Counted from the stretch's first letter, positions 16,478-25,238 are shown. The stretch: 44,709 nt of DNA from an uncultured Lachnospiraceae bacterium (GCA_947629545.1 CANREE010000012.1:1-44709), one strand, 5' to 3'. Made by a program: numbers and translations. The notes: generated from the sequence alone by a model not told the origin.

Positions 16478-17203
16478 GTGGCAGAGTTATATTATGACCT
16501 GCACATCCATTCCTGCCTCTCCCCATGCGGAGATGACGACATGACCCCGGCCAATATCGCCGGAATGGCCATGCTGAAGGGACTGGATGTGATCGCGCTG
16601 ACGGATCACAATACCTGCCGGAACTGCCCGGCCCTGATGGCCGCGGCGGCGGAGTACGGGGTGCTGGCGATCCCCGGCATGGAGATCAACACGTCCGAGG
16701 AAGTCCACGCGGTCTGCCTTTTCGAGACGCTGGAGGCGGCCCTGGATTTCGACGCCTATGTATACGAGCGGCTGGTTCCGTTCCCGAACAACGAGGCGAT
16801 CTTCGGCAAGCAGCAGATCTACAATGAGAACGACGAGGTCTGCGGAACCGAGCCGAACCTTCTGATCAACGCGACGACCATTTCCTTCGACGAGCTGTGG
16901 CCGCTGGTGCGCAGTTTCGGCGGCGTCATGTTTCCGGCCCACATCGACAAGACGGCCAACAGCCTGATCGCGAACCTGGGCTTCATCCCGCCGGACAGCC
17001 GGTTTACGACGGCTGAGGTGAAGGATCTTAAGAAGCTGCACGGACTAAAGCGGGAGAATCCCTATCTGGAGGGCTGCCGGATCATCAGCAATTCGGACGC
17101 CCATTACCTGGAGCATATCAATGAGCCGGATCTGCAGCTCTCGGTGGCGGAAAAGAGTATCCGGGGCGTTCTTAAGGCACTTTTGGGGAATGCGGGAACC
17201 TGA
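16478..17203 (+). CDS. PHP-domain metal-dependent phosphoesterase
   Basis: This 241-residue protein has the PHP motifs in order: YDLHIHSCLSPCG (motif I), IALTDHNTCRNC, IPGMEINTSEEVH, MFPAHIDK, and SNSDAHYLEHI. These supply the His/Asp ligands of a tri-metal site. Family members hydrolyse phosphoesters including nucleotide monophosphates. GTG 16478 is preceded by GGGGAG. It is the last gene of the divergent operon; its place next to an H-domain protein is recurrent in clostridia as far as I recall, but its substrate there is unknown. The stop codon falls inside the first unit of a 45-bp tandem repeat. Confidence 0.88.
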   Translation: MAELYYDLHIHSCLSPCGDDDMTPANIAGMAMLKGLDVIALTDHNTCRNCPALMAAAAEYGVLAIPGMEINTSEEVHAVCLFETLEAALDFDAYVYERLVPFPNNEAIFGKQQIYNENDEVCGTEPNLLINATTISFDELWPLVRSFGGVMFPAHIDKTANSLIANLGFIPPDSRFTTAEVKDLKKLHGLKRENPYLEGCRIISNSDAHYLEHINEPDLQLSVAEKSIRGVLKALLGNAGT

Positions 17204-17301
17204 GGGTCCGGAAGGCGAAGCCGCTGCGCGGGGAACGCGGTGGCCTGAGAAACCGGCAGGCGAAGCCACTGCGCGGGGAACGCGGTGGCCTGAAGGACCG
17301 G
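17199..17301 (+). repeat. 45-bp tandem repeat forming hairpins after the PHP gene
   Basis: Two full units (from 17199 and 17244) and a partial third begin CCTGA...CCGG. Each full unit contains GCC(G/A)C ... CGCG ... GTGGC, a hairpin around GGGGAA. The array may act as terminator or mRNA 3' stabiliser. It lies in the 410-bp gene-free interval before the ABC transporter genes; the rest of that interval holds the promoter and leader listed next. Confidence 0.7.
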
Positions 17302-17440
17302 AGAAACTGCCGAGTTGGAAAACAGAGATTCCGGGCGGCACAGCAGCTCCGGTTAAACGTTACAAAAATGAGACTGTGCGGTTTTGCGACGAAAAAAATA
17401 GACATATTTCATAAATACCTGATTTTTTTTACGATTGTTA

Positions 17441-17470
17441 TTGACAAAGATACCAGTTTGGTGGCAAAAT
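17441..17470 (+). promoter_or_regulatory. Promoter of the oligosaccharide ABC importer
   Basis: A consensus TTGACA (17441-17446) is followed after 18 bp by CAAAAT (17465-17470) in an AT-rich stretch. Confidence 0.6.
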
Positions 17471-17485
17471 AGAAGGCAGGGAAGG

Positions 17486-17580
17486 TTTGACGTTAAACAT
17501 GTGTTCGTCAGAACCGTTGCTATCGTAGCTATCCGCTGATAAGCGGCGGCGAATATACAGCCCTTGGAGAGGGGCTCTAA
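17486..17580 (+). promoter_or_regulatory. Structured leader and candidate operator before the solute-binding protein gene
   Basis: Just past the predicted start site is an inverted repeat TTTGACG ... CGTCAGA (17486-17512), a possible site for the LacI-family protein encoded 4 kb downstream. Three short stems follow: GCTA/TAGC (17519-17529), CCGCT/AGCGG (17533-17546) and AGCCC/GGGCT (17559-17576). I recognise no riboswitch class in it. Confidence 0.4.
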
Positions 17581-17613
17581 TAACTACTACATCAATATAA
17601 GGAGTGGAGTATT

Positions 17614-19155
17614 ATGAGGAAACTTTGGAAACGCAGTGCAGCCCTTGTACTGGCCGGCCTGATGACAGTCAGCCTGGCGGCATGCGGCGGCGGCAATTCC
17701 GGAAGCGCAGGCGGTTCTGGTGATTCCGGTAACGCGGCAGCAAGCAACACGGGGGGGTCGTCTGACAGCGGTGAAATTGTAAAGCTGGTAGTCTGGGCCC
17801 TTAACAACGCGGAGACAGAAGATGCCGCCGAGGTTGCCGAGGCGGTCAGCGCGATTACCCGTGAGAAGATTGGCGTTGAGATTCAGCTGGTGAACGCACA
17901 GGATGCCGAGCAGATTCAGCTGGCCCTTACCTCCGGCGAGCCGATCGACCTGCTGAACTACAACAACCTGAACGGACAGCTCACTGCGATTCTGCGTAAC
18001 AACTACGCGTACCCGCTGGACGGCGACGACGACCTGATCCATAATTACGGCCAGGGCGCCCTGAGCGTGATCGCTCCCGCCGACCTGGAAGCCTGCCGTT
18101 ACAACGGCACGCTGTACGCGCTGCCGAACCAGAAGGATACTTCCCGTTCCGCCGGTTTCGCGATGCGCAAAGACATCGTGGACGAGCTGGGAATCGAAGT
18201 TCCCGAGTACGGCACGTTTGACGACATGCATGACATCCTGGTGAAGGTCCATGAGGCGCATCCGGAGATGTATCCGGTGGTTTCCACCTGGGCCGGCGGC
18301 GGTTTCCAGCAGCCGTGGCCGATAGATCCGTTAGGCGACAACCTGGGCGTACTGCCGAACGTATTTGACGACAGCACCACGGTTGAGAACTGGTACGCGA
18401 CCGATACATACCGTGAGTTCTGCGAGATGATGTATCAGTGGAATCAGGAAGGCCTGATCATGCCGGATATCACGACCAGCACAGAGAATGGTCTGTTTGG
18501 CGGCAACGGCTTCTCGATGTTCGAGAACTGGAAGCCCGGCAAGGAGTATGAGGTTTACAAGGGTCAGGGTAAGGAGTGCGTCTTCATGAAGGTCGTACAG
18601 CCGCACAAGTACACCAGCCTTCCGAACGGCAACTCCTGGGTCATTCCGTACTGCTCCCCGCATCCGGACAAGGCGATGCAGTTCTGGGATCTGATGTATA
18701 CCGACGCCGATATCGCGAACCTTCTTGTCAACGGTATCGAAGGCAAGCACTGGGTATGGGCAGACGACGCGCACACTTGCATCACCACTCCCGAGGGCGT
18801 GGATCCGAATACCAGCGGTTATCCGTCTGTTGACTGGAGCTGGCCGAACCAGCAGCTTACTCCTGTATGGGAGGGCGTAGATCCCGATCTGTGGGATAAG
18901 CTGAACGAGTTCAACGAGAGCGGCCATGTAAGCCCGGCTCACGGCTTCTTCTGGAACAGCGACGAAGTTATGAACCAGGTTACCAACTGTAACAACGTAG
19001 TTTCCCAGTACAACAACTCCCTGATCTGGGGCACTGTGGATCCGGATGCGACGATCCCGCAGTTCCTGGCGGATCTGGAAGCTGCCGGCATCAACGACAT
19101 TATTGCCGCGAAGCAGAAGCAGCTGGATGAGTTCCTGGCGAACAAGACAGAGTAG
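17614..19155 (+). CDS. Extracellular solute-binding lipoprotein of a CUT1 oligosaccharide ABC importer (LplA-like)
   Basis: This 513-residue lipoprotein has a signal peptide with lipobox SLAAC (Cys24), then a Gly/Ser-rich tether (about 25-52). The family 1 binding-protein fold starts at IVKLVVWALNN. Length and C-terminal region (from about 400; a DUF3502-like segment with LADLEAAGINDIIAAKQKQLDEF) match LplA-type proteins, which serve complex or acidic oligosaccharides. AAGGAG precedes ATG 17614. Two permease genes follow but no ATPase, so a shared MsmX-type ATPase elsewhere is expected. Its high, even codon bias suggests strong expression. Confidence 0.9.
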   Translation: MRKLWKRSAALVLAGLMTVSLAACGGGNSGSAGGSGDSGNAAASNTGGSSDSGEIVKLVVWALNNAETEDAAEVAEAVSAITREKIGVEIQLVNAQDAEQIQLALTSGEPIDLLNYNNLNGQLTAILRNNYAYPLDGDDDLIHNYGQGALSVIAPADLEACRYNGTLYALPNQKDTSRSAGFAMRKDIVDELGIEVPEYGTFDDMHDILVKVHEAHPEMYPVVSTWAGGGFQQPWPIDPLGDNLGVLPNVFDDSTTVENWYATDTYREFCEMMYQWNQEGLIMPDITTSTENGLFGGNGFSMFENWKPGKEYEVYKGQGKECVFMKVVQPHKYTSLPNGNSWVIPYCSPHPDKAMQFWDLMYTDADIANLLVNGIEGKHWVWADDAHTCITTPEGVDPNTSGYPSVDWSWPNQQLTPVWEGVDPDLWDKLNEFNESGHVSPAHGFFWNSDEVMNQVTNCNNVVSQYNNSLIWGTVDPDATIPQFLADLEAAGINDIIAAKQKQLDEFLANKTE

Positions 19156-19202
19156 AACACACCTTAGACATCAACCTATATTGTAACATAATCATACAGC
19201 AG

Positions 19203-19245
19203 AAAGCGGGCGGGTATGGGAACGGCCTGTACCCGCCTTTCCATT
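19203..19245 (+). terminator. Intercistronic hairpin after the binding-protein gene
   Basis: GGCGGGTA faces TACCCGCC, flanked by AAAG and CTTT, with a weak T run. It probably attenuates transcription or protects the 3' end, giving more binding protein than permease. Confidence 0.6.
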
Positions 19246-19296
19246 TTCCGGCGGCGTTTCTGCCGCTTCTGCTGATTTCTGTATGGAGGTAAGCAT

Positions 19297-20214
19297 ATGA
19301 AACGAGTCACAAGAACGCTGAGGCGTTTCTGGCCGCTTTATCTGATGTTTTTACCGGGTGTCGTCTACCTGTTCATCAACTGCTATATCCCCATGTTTGG
19401 AATCCAGATCGCCTTCAGGCGCTATAACGCAAAGGACGGCGTTTACGGCAGCCCGTGGGTCGGTTTTGAGAACTTCAAGTTCCTGTTCCAGACGGACGAC
19501 GCCTTTATCATGGTTCGCAACACCCTGCTTTATAATCTGGTCTTTATCGCTCTGGGTACGGTGCTGGCCATCTCGGTAGCCATCATCCTGAACGAGATCC
19601 GCAACCAGTTCGCCAAGCAGCTGTATCAGACGTTGATCCTGATCCCGTACCTGATCTCCATGGTTATCGTTTCTTACCTGGCGTTCGCTTTCTTAAGCAC
19701 CGGCAACGGCTATATCAACAACACCCTGCTGAAGGTGCTGGGGATACCGGCGATCGACTGGTATAATACGCCGAAATACTGGCCGTTCATCCTGGTACTC
19801 ATTAATGTCTGGAAGGGTCTCGGCTACAACATGATCCTCTACTACGCCACCATCTGCGGCATCGACCATACGCTGTATGAGGCGGCCGTCGTGGACGGTG
19901 CAAACCGCTGGCAGCAGATCACGAACGTGACGCTTCCCTGCTTAAAGTCCACGATCATCATTCTGACCCTGATGTCCCTGGGCGGAATCTTCCGGTCCGA
20001 CTTCGGTCTGTTCTATCAGGTACCGCAGAACTCCGGTCCGTTGATCAATGTGACGCAGACGATCGATACGTATGTGTACCGCGGCTTAATGCAGTCCAAT
20101 AACATCGGTATGTCCTCGGCGGCCGGCCTGTATCAGTCGGTAGTCGGATTTATCCTTGTCGTAACCGCTAACCTGGTTGTCCGTAAAGTGGACGCCGAGA
20201 GTTCACTGTTCTAG
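19297..20214 (+). CDS. ABC transporter permease (LplB-like)
   Basis: This 305-residue permease has six predicted transmembrane helices, the first at FWPLYLMFLPGVVYLFINCY. The cytoplasmic EAA loop, which contacts the ATPase, reads YEAAVVDGANRWQQITNVTLP. Length and the N-terminal start suit the LplB/YteP group of the CUT1 family. GGAGG lies 7 bases before ATG 19297. It forms a heterodimer with the next gene's product. Confidence 0.92.
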   Translation: MKRVTRTLRRFWPLYLMFLPGVVYLFINCYIPMFGIQIAFRRYNAKDGVYGSPWVGFENFKFLFQTDDAFIMVRNTLLYNLVFIALGTVLAISVAIILNEIRNQFAKQLYQTLILIPYLISMVIVSYLAFAFLSTGNGYINNTLLKVLGIPAIDWYNTPKYWPFILVLINVWKGLGYNMILYYATICGIDHTLYEAAVVDGANRWQQITNVTLPCLKSTIIILTLMSLGGIFRSDFGLFYQVPQNSGPLINVTQTIDTYVYRGLMQSNNIGMSSAAGLYQSVVGFILVVTANLVVRKVDAESSLF

Positions 20215-20230
20215 GAAGGAGGCGCTTACT

Positions 20231-21118
20231 ATGATGGTTGATAACAAAAAGGGATTCCAGATCTTTGCGAATGTCCTGATGACGTTTCTCGCGATTTGTG
20301 CGCTTGCGCCTTTTATCCTGCTGATCATGTCCTCGATTACGGATGAGCAGGCGCTGATCATGAACGGTTACAGCTTCTGGCCGTCCAAGTTCAGTCTCTA
20401 TTCGTACAGATACCTGCTTACGAAGTCCAGCGCGGTGGCGCGCGGCTACGTGATTTCGGCGGTTGTGACCGTGATCGGAACGGTCTGCCACCTGCTTCTG
20501 ACCACGCTGTACGCGTATCCGCTTTCCCGGCATGAGCTTCCGGGACGGAACGTATTCGCGTTCTATCTGTTCTTCACGATGCTGTTCTCCGGCGGTCTGG
20601 TACCTGCCTACCTGATGTGGACGCAGACGTTCCATATCCGCAACACGATCTTCGCCCTGCTGATTCCGGGCCTGATGATGAACGGATTTAACGTCATTAT
20701 GATGCGTACCTACTTCACGTCTAATATTCCGGACGCCATCGTAGAGGCGGCCCGTGTGGACGGTGCCAATGAGTTCACGATTCTGTTCGGGATCGTAATG
20801 CCCATGGCGATGCCCATTGTCGCCACGATCAGCCTTCTGGTCGGCCTGGCTTACTGGAACGACTGGATGAACGGTTTGTACTATCTGAATGACAACTCGA
20901 TGTACAGCATTCAGGTATTGTTGATGAAGATTCAGAGGAACCTGGATCAGCTGCGGCAGCAGGCACAGTCCGGCGGCAACGTGCAGATTGCGGATATGCC
21001 TTCTACTTCGATCCGCATGGCGCTGACCGTTATGGGCATCCTGCCGATCATGGTTATTTATCCGTTCCTGCAGAAATACTTCGTCAAAGGTATTGCTATC
21101 GGTGCTGTGAAGGGTTAA
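20231..21118 (+). CDS. ABC transporter permease (LplC/YtcP-like)
   Basis: This 295-residue permease is the second membrane subunit. It has six helices, with an EAA loop VEAARVDGANEFTILFGIVMP and the C-terminal LQKYFVKGIAIGAVKG tail typical of the YtcP group. ATG 20231 has AAGGAGG eight bases upstream; the gene starts 16 bp after the first permease stop. The operon ends at the terminator near 21252. Confidence 0.92.
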   Translation: MMVDNKKGFQIFANVLMTFLAICALAPFILLIMSSITDEQALIMNGYSFWPSKFSLYSYRYLLTKSSAVARGYVISAVVTVIGTVCHLLLTTLYAYPLSRHELPGRNVFAFYLFFTMLFSGGLVPAYLMWTQTFHIRNTIFALLIPGLMMNGFNVIMMRTYFTSNIPDAIVEAARVDGANEFTILFGIVMPMAMPIVATISLLVGLAYWNDWMNGLYYLNDNSMYSIQVLLMKIQRNLDQLRQQAQSGGNVQIADMPSTSIRMALTVMGILPIMVIYPFLQKYFVKGIAIGAVKG

Positions 21119-21193
21119 TAAAAAGCGGCTCGAAAAGCGCGGTGTGAGTTTTCATATGTTTACCTGCGTAAAAGAGCGTAGAATGAGATAAAG

Positions 21194-21232
21194 GGACCGT
21201 CGTCCGACGAGATATTCGCAGGACGGCGGTCC
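21194..21232. terminator. Hairpin after the ABC permease operon
   Basis: GGACCGTCGTCC and GGACGGCGGTCC form a 12-bp stem with one G-U pair. The T run is poor (TTAT). Confidence 0.55.
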
Positions 21233-21251
21233 TTATCAGTTCCATATAAAC

Positions 21252-21275
21252 AGGGCGTCGGTGACGCTCTTTTTG
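21252..21275 (+). terminator. Rho-independent terminator of the ABC importer operon
   Basis: GGGCGTC, loop GGT, GACGCTC, then five T. It is placed just before the convergent LacI gene ends. Confidence 0.7.
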
Positions 21276-21305
21276 CATTTGCATGCAGACAGCGGAAGAA
21301 CTGTG

Positions 21306-22391
21306 TTATGTCAGCGCCTGAGCGGTGGTATCCGTCGGGCCGTCTGTCTTAAGCGGGAACACGGAGCTGCGCTCCATAAATTCACAGGGGATCAAGATCT
21401 CTTTTCCTGCCTCCTCAAGGCAGTCTGCGTCTCCCTCGATCTGCTTTAAAAGCAGCTGCGCGGAAATGTGTCCGATCTCATGCAGCGGCAGAGCCATCGT
21501 AGTCAGACCGGGCGTCAGATATTCCGCGATATCCTGATTGTCAAATCCCACTACGGCCAGATCTCTGCCGGGACGCTGGCCATGCTCATCCAGATAGAGA
21601 TAGAGGCCGCCGGCAGTCCGGTCGCAGCAGCAGAAGATCGCGGTGACGCCTGTCTTAAGCAGAGGCTCCGCCTCAAGGTAACCGGATTCCTTCTCCCAGT
21701 CACCGTAGCGCACCCATGCGGGATTGAACGGGATCCCCGCCTCATACAGAGCTTTCTGATAGCCTGCCAGCCTTCGCTGGGTATGGATATTGTCTATACG
21801 TCCGCCGATCATGCCGATCTGGCGGTGCCCCTGCCCGATCACGTAGCGGATAAGCTGGTAAGCGGACAGTTCATCATTGATCATTATGGAGGGAACCTGA
21901 CGGTTCTGACTGTAAGCATAGGCCATTACCGAGGGGATCCGGAAACTCTCCGGAAAACAGTCAATGATCCTGGCGTGTCCGGCGATATAGAGGATACCGT
22001 CTACCATAATGGAATCAAGCTCTGTCAGGATCGGATCCAGAACTGAATGGTAGGCATCTTCGTCACTAAACCAGGCGTCGTTCCATCTGGAATACAGGCG
22101 CAGATTCTTCACGATGGTGCGGTACCCTTTCTCTTCAAAGTAACTCATGACGCTTTCCACGATCGGCGGTGTGGAAAACTGCGAAATATCTTCGGCAATG
22201 ATGCTGATGGTCCGGGTCTTCTGCATGCGCAGCCCCTGAGCGATTGAGTTGGGATGGTAGCCTCTCTTTTGGATCACATCGAGAATTTTCTGGCGCTTTG
22301 CCTCTCCTACCTTTGCCTTCCCATTCAACACGTTAGATACCGTCGTGACAGAAACTCCGCATTCCCGGGCAATTTCTTTAATCGTTACCAT
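21306..22391 (-). CDS. LacI-family transcriptional regulator
   Basis: This 361-residue repressor has a typical N-terminal helix-turn-helix (TIKEIARECGVSVTTVSNVLNG, residues about 3-24) and the hinge/minor-groove segment NSIAQGLRMQKTRTISII. A periplasmic-binding-protein-like effector domain follows with IMINDELSAYQLIRYVIGQGH, the GMIGGRIDN loop and the DLAVVGFDNQDIAEYLTPGLTTM closing motif. It is convergent to the ABC importer and is the obvious candidate regulator of it, with a sugar effector. Its own promoter region contains palindromic CTTAAG and CTTATTTTAAG elements that could be an autoregulatory site. Confidence 0.92.
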   Translation of the reverse strand: MVTIKEIARECGVSVTTVSNVLNGKAKVGEAKRQKILDVIQKRGYHPNSIAQGLRMQKTRTISIIAEDISQFSTPPIVESVMSYFEEKGYRTIVKNLRLYSRWNDAWFSDEDAYHSVLDPILTELDSIMVDGILYIAGHARIIDCFPESFRIPSVMAYAYSQNRQVPSIMINDELSAYQLIRYVIGQGHRQIGMIGGRIDNIHTQRRLAGYQKALYEAGIPFNPAWVRYGDWEKESGYLEAEPLLKTGVTAIFCCCDRTAGGLYLYLDEHGQRPGRDLAVVGFDNQDIAEYLTPGLTTMALPLHEIGHISAQLLLKQIEGDADCLEEAGKEILIPCEFMERSSVFPLKTDGPTDTTAQALT

Positions 22392-22490
22392 ATACAGCTC
22401 CCTGTCTTTTGCAGCGGCTCACGAGTTCATGGCGCTGGCTGAGGTTATGCTCCTGTATTAGCTTAAGCGGCTTATTTTAAGTCTGATTTT

Positions 22491-22519
22491 ATTATAATGG
22501 GTGCGCCTTAAGAAGTCAA
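22491..22519 (-). promoter_or_regulatory. Promoter of the LacI-family gene
   Basis: On the minus strand TTGACT (22514-22519), 17 bp, TATAAT (22491-22496). GCTTAAGC (22461-22468) and CTTATTTTAAG lie just downstream, where a repressor could bind. Confidence 0.75.
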
Positions 22520-22531
22520 CCGTGTCTTGCG

Positions 22532-22600
22532 TCTGACTGGCGTTAACCGGCGCATCTGAATGTCGCTAACCGGTGTGTCTGACGGGCGCCGGTTGTGAGA
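22532..22600 (+). repeat. 23-bp degenerate tandem repeat
   Basis: Units begin TCTGA at 22532, 22555 and 22578 and contain GCGTTAACCGG, CGCTAACCGG and GCGCCGG. This lies in the 386-bp interval between divergent genes, together with their two promoters; no gene is seen there. Confidence 0.6.
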
Positions 22601-22672
22601 ATGATGAGGTGGATCGCTGCGAAAAAGATAGAAAATGGAAAACGGTACCTTCTGGAATAGGGAAGATTCAGA

Positions 22673-22701
22673 TTGACCGGGCTGGTGTCGTGAATTATAA
22701 T
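22673..22701 (+). promoter_or_regulatory. Promoter of the aminotransferase gene
   Basis: TTGACC (22673-22678), 17 bp, TATAAT (22696-22701). The leader is about 70 nt and ends with AAGGAGGG before the ATG. Confidence 0.8.
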
Positions 22702-22777
22702 ATAGTATATGATCGTTCGGTAATTAAAAGCTTCAAAGAATGCTTTATGTTTAAACTACTAAGGAGGGCAGAATTAT

Positions 22778-23986
22778 ATGAAGTATGACTTTACTTCCAT
22801 TATGGACCGCCATGGAATGGATGCCATCGCGGTAGATGGCCTGGGAACGGGTTTTGCGCCGCCGAAGCCTCAGGAGGGTTTCGACGCGATCCCAATGTGG
22901 GTGGCAGATATGAATTTTCCTACTTGTCCGACGATCCCGGAAGCGATCATCGAGCGGGCGAAGCACCCGGCTTATGGGTATTTTGAACTGACAGACGAAT
23001 ATTATGATTCCATTATCCGCTGGCAGGAGAAGCGCCACAACGTTTCGGGACTTACGAAGGACTGCATCGGCTATGAGAACGGCGTGCTGGGCGGCGTGGT
23101 CTCTGCCCTGACTGCTTTTGCGGCGCCGGGAGACCCGGTACTGCTGCACAGTCCCACCTACATCGGATTCACCGGCTGTATAAACAACAATGGCTTCCGT
23201 ATCGTTCACTCGCCGCTTAAGAAGGATGAAAACGGCGTCTGGCGCATGGATTATGAGGATATGGATGCGAAGCTGAAGGCGGAGAAGATCCATGTGGCTG
23301 TGTTCTGCAGTCCCCACAACCCCTGCGGCCGTGTCTGGGAACGCTGGGAGATTGAGAAGGCCATGGAGGTGTATCAGGCCAACGACTGCCTGGTGATTTC
23401 CGATGAGATCTGGTCGGATATCATTCTGACGGGTCATCAGCATGTGCCGACCCAGATGGTCAGCGAGGACGCCAGAAACCGCACTGTGGCTCTGTACGCG
23501 CCCAGCAAGACATTTAATCTGGCGGGACTTGTGGGAAGCTACCATATTATTTACAATTCCTACCTGAGGGATCGTGTAATCGCCAAGAGCGAGAAGCCTC
23601 ATTATAATTCGCTGAACGTCTTCTCTATGCACGCGCTGATCGGGGCGTATAAGCCGGAGGGATATGAGTGGGTAGATGAACTCTGCCAGGTGATCACCGG
23701 CAATATTGATTACGCCTGCGATTATATCGCGAAGCATTTCGAGGGCGTGGAAGTGGCGAAGCCGGAGGGGACGTATATGCTTTTTCTGGATTGTACGAAA
23801 TGGTGCGATGCTCATGGGAAAGACATCGACTGGCTGGAGAAAGCCGGCTGGGATGTAGGAGTGGTCTGGCAGGATGGGCGGATGTTCCATGGTCCCTGCC
23901 ATATCCGGATGAACCTGGCGCTGCCGCTTTCGCGGGTGCAGGAGGCGTTCGCGCGGCTGGACCGGTACGTATTTAACGCGGAATGA
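22778..23986 (+). CDS. MalY/PatB-type PLP aminotransferase (probable C-S lyase)
   Basis: This 402-residue fold-type I PLP enzyme starts MKYDFTSIMDRHGMDAIAVD, as PatB/MalY proteins do, and contains IPMWVADMNFPTCP, CSPHNPCGRVW, Asp209 in ISDEIWSDI and the Schiff-base lysine Lys244 in APSKTFNLAGL. Family members cleave cystathionine or cysteine S-conjugates to pyruvate, ammonia and a thiol; some also act as regulators. It has a well-formed ribosome site 10 bases before the ATG. It appears monocistronic and is not obviously linked in function to the neighbours. Confidence 0.9.
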   Translation: MKYDFTSIMDRHGMDAIAVDGLGTGFAPPKPQEGFDAIPMWVADMNFPTCPTIPEAIIERAKHPAYGYFELTDEYYDSIIRWQEKRHNVSGLTKDCIGYENGVLGGVVSALTAFAAPGDPVLLHSPTYIGFTGCINNNGFRIVHSPLKKDENGVWRMDYEDMDAKLKAEKIHVAVFCSPHNPCGRVWERWEIEKAMEVYQANDCLVISDEIWSDIILTGHQHVPTQMVSEDARNRTVALYAPSKTFNLAGLVGSYHIIYNSYLRDRVIAKSEKPHYNSLNVFSMHALIGAYKPEGYEWVDELCQVITGNIDYACDYIAKHFEGVEVAKPEGTYMLFLDCTKWCDAHGKDIDWLEKAGWDVGVVWQDGRMFHGPCHIRMNLALPLSRVQEAFARLDRYVFNAE

Positions 23987-24075
23987 CGCGCCGGCCGGCA
24001 CGGCGGTCTTTCCTGCCGCTTTCGCGGATGCCCGGATGAGCCTGAGATGGCGCGGCAGCACAAGAAAAATATAAG

Positions 24076-24104
24076 TTTACACCGGATAAAAAATGTCATA
24101 TAAT
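24076..24104 (+). promoter_or_regulatory. Promoter of the polysaccharide deacetylase gene
   Basis: TTTACA (24076-24081), 17 bp, TATAAT (24099-24104). Confidence 0.75.
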
Positions 24105-24178
24105 GTCTGATGGTGTTATAAATTACGAAGTTGCGAAGGATAATACGGGAGGAAGCTTTCGCAGAAGGAGGGATTCCG

Positions 24179-25219
24179 ATGAGGAGATTCTGGACGGCTG
24201 CGGTACTTGCAGCATTGATGACATGCGTGGCGGCACCGGCGGCGTTTGCACAGGGATGGGTGCCTACAGATGGCGGATGGAGATATAGGAGCGATGACAC
24301 CGACACGTCATGGCTGAGCGGCGGCTGGTATTGGCTGGACGGGGACAGCAATGGCGTGGAAGAGTGTTACTATTTTAACGCGGAAGGATATATGCTGGCG
24401 GATACGGTGACACCGGATAATTACAGGGTGAACGCGAATGGCGCATGGACGGATGAAGCGGGCAATGTGCAGGCTCGGATAACAGGACCGGTGGGAAATG
24501 GACCGCTCGGGCCGCTTAGCCCCGGCCTTGCAGGAACTGCGGATGCTTCCGGAACGCAGAATGGCGCAGAAGTTGTGGAGGAACAGCCTGCGGCGACCGG
24601 CCGGGTCATTGATCCCAGCCGTCCGATGGTGGCGTTGACTTATGACGACGGTCCGCAGACGGACGCAGGCAATCGGATTCTGGATACGCTGGCGGCTTAC
24701 GGTGCAAAGGCCACTTTCTTTCTGGTGGGTGACCGTTGCGCGTCCCGTGCGGCGGAGGTGCAGCGTATGGTGGCGGAGGGCCATGAGGTGGGCAACCATA
24801 CATATCAGCACAAGTATCTGCAGAAGCTGGGGGCGGAAGAGATCCGCAGTCAGATCAGCCGCGGCAGCGACGCAATTGCGGCAGCCGGCGGCGTAGTGCC
24901 GTCATTGGTGCGTCTGCCGGGCGGCAATAAGAATGCGACAGTGCTGGCGAATGTGAATTACCCGATGATCCAGTGGAGTATCGATACCAGAGACTGGGAT
25001 CACAGGAACGCGCAGAAGACGATTAATGAAGTACTTGGTAAGGTGCGCGATGGTGATATCGTTCTGATGCATGAATTGTATGGGGCGACGGCAGAAGCCA
25101 CGGCGACGATCGTACCGGAGCTGATTGCCAGGGGATACCAGCTGGTGACGGTCAGTGAGATGGCACAGGCGAAGGGCGTGCAGCTTCAGCCGGGGCAGTT
25201 GTATTATAATTTCCGTTGA
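24179..25219 (+). CDS. Secreted polysaccharide deacetylase with cell-wall-binding-type N-terminal repeats
   Basis: This 346-residue protein has a signal peptide at about 1-24 (AAPAAFA/Q). A Trp/Tyr/Gly-rich stretch at about 26-90 (GGWRYRSDD, GGWYWLDGDSNG, CYYFNAEGYML) looks like choline/glucan-binding-type wall repeats. A linker follows, then a NodB domain from about 148. Its motifs are TYDDG (Asp156/157), GNHTYQH (His207, His211), VRLPGG, DTRDWDH and IVLMHELY, so the metal site is intact. It probably removes acetyl groups from peptidoglycan GlcNAc. ATG 24179 follows GAAGGAGG; an in-frame upstream start lacks a ribosome site and would hide the signal peptide. Confidence 0.9.
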   Translation: MRRFWTAAVLAALMTCVAAPAAFAQGWVPTDGGWRYRSDDTDTSWLSGGWYWLDGDSNGVEECYYFNAEGYMLADTVTPDNYRVNANGAWTDEAGNVQARITGPVGNGPLGPLSPGLAGTADASGTQNGAEVVEEQPAATGRVIDPSRPMVALTYDDGPQTDAGNRILDTLAAYGAKATFFLVGDRCASRAAEVQRMVAEGHEVGNHTYQHKYLQKLGAEEIRSQISRGSDAIAAAGGVVPSLVRLPGGNKNATVLANVNYPMIQWSIDTRDWDHRNAQKTINEVLGKVRDGDIVLMHELYGATAEATATIVPELIARGYQLVTVSEMAQAKGVQLQPGQLYYNFR

Positions 25220-25238
25220 ATCTGATGAACAGTGGCAG

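Noticed and set aside
22751-24061. 436-codon minus-strand frame opposite the aminotransferase
   Set aside because: Shadow of a well-conserved PLP enzyme; no ribosome site and no domain.
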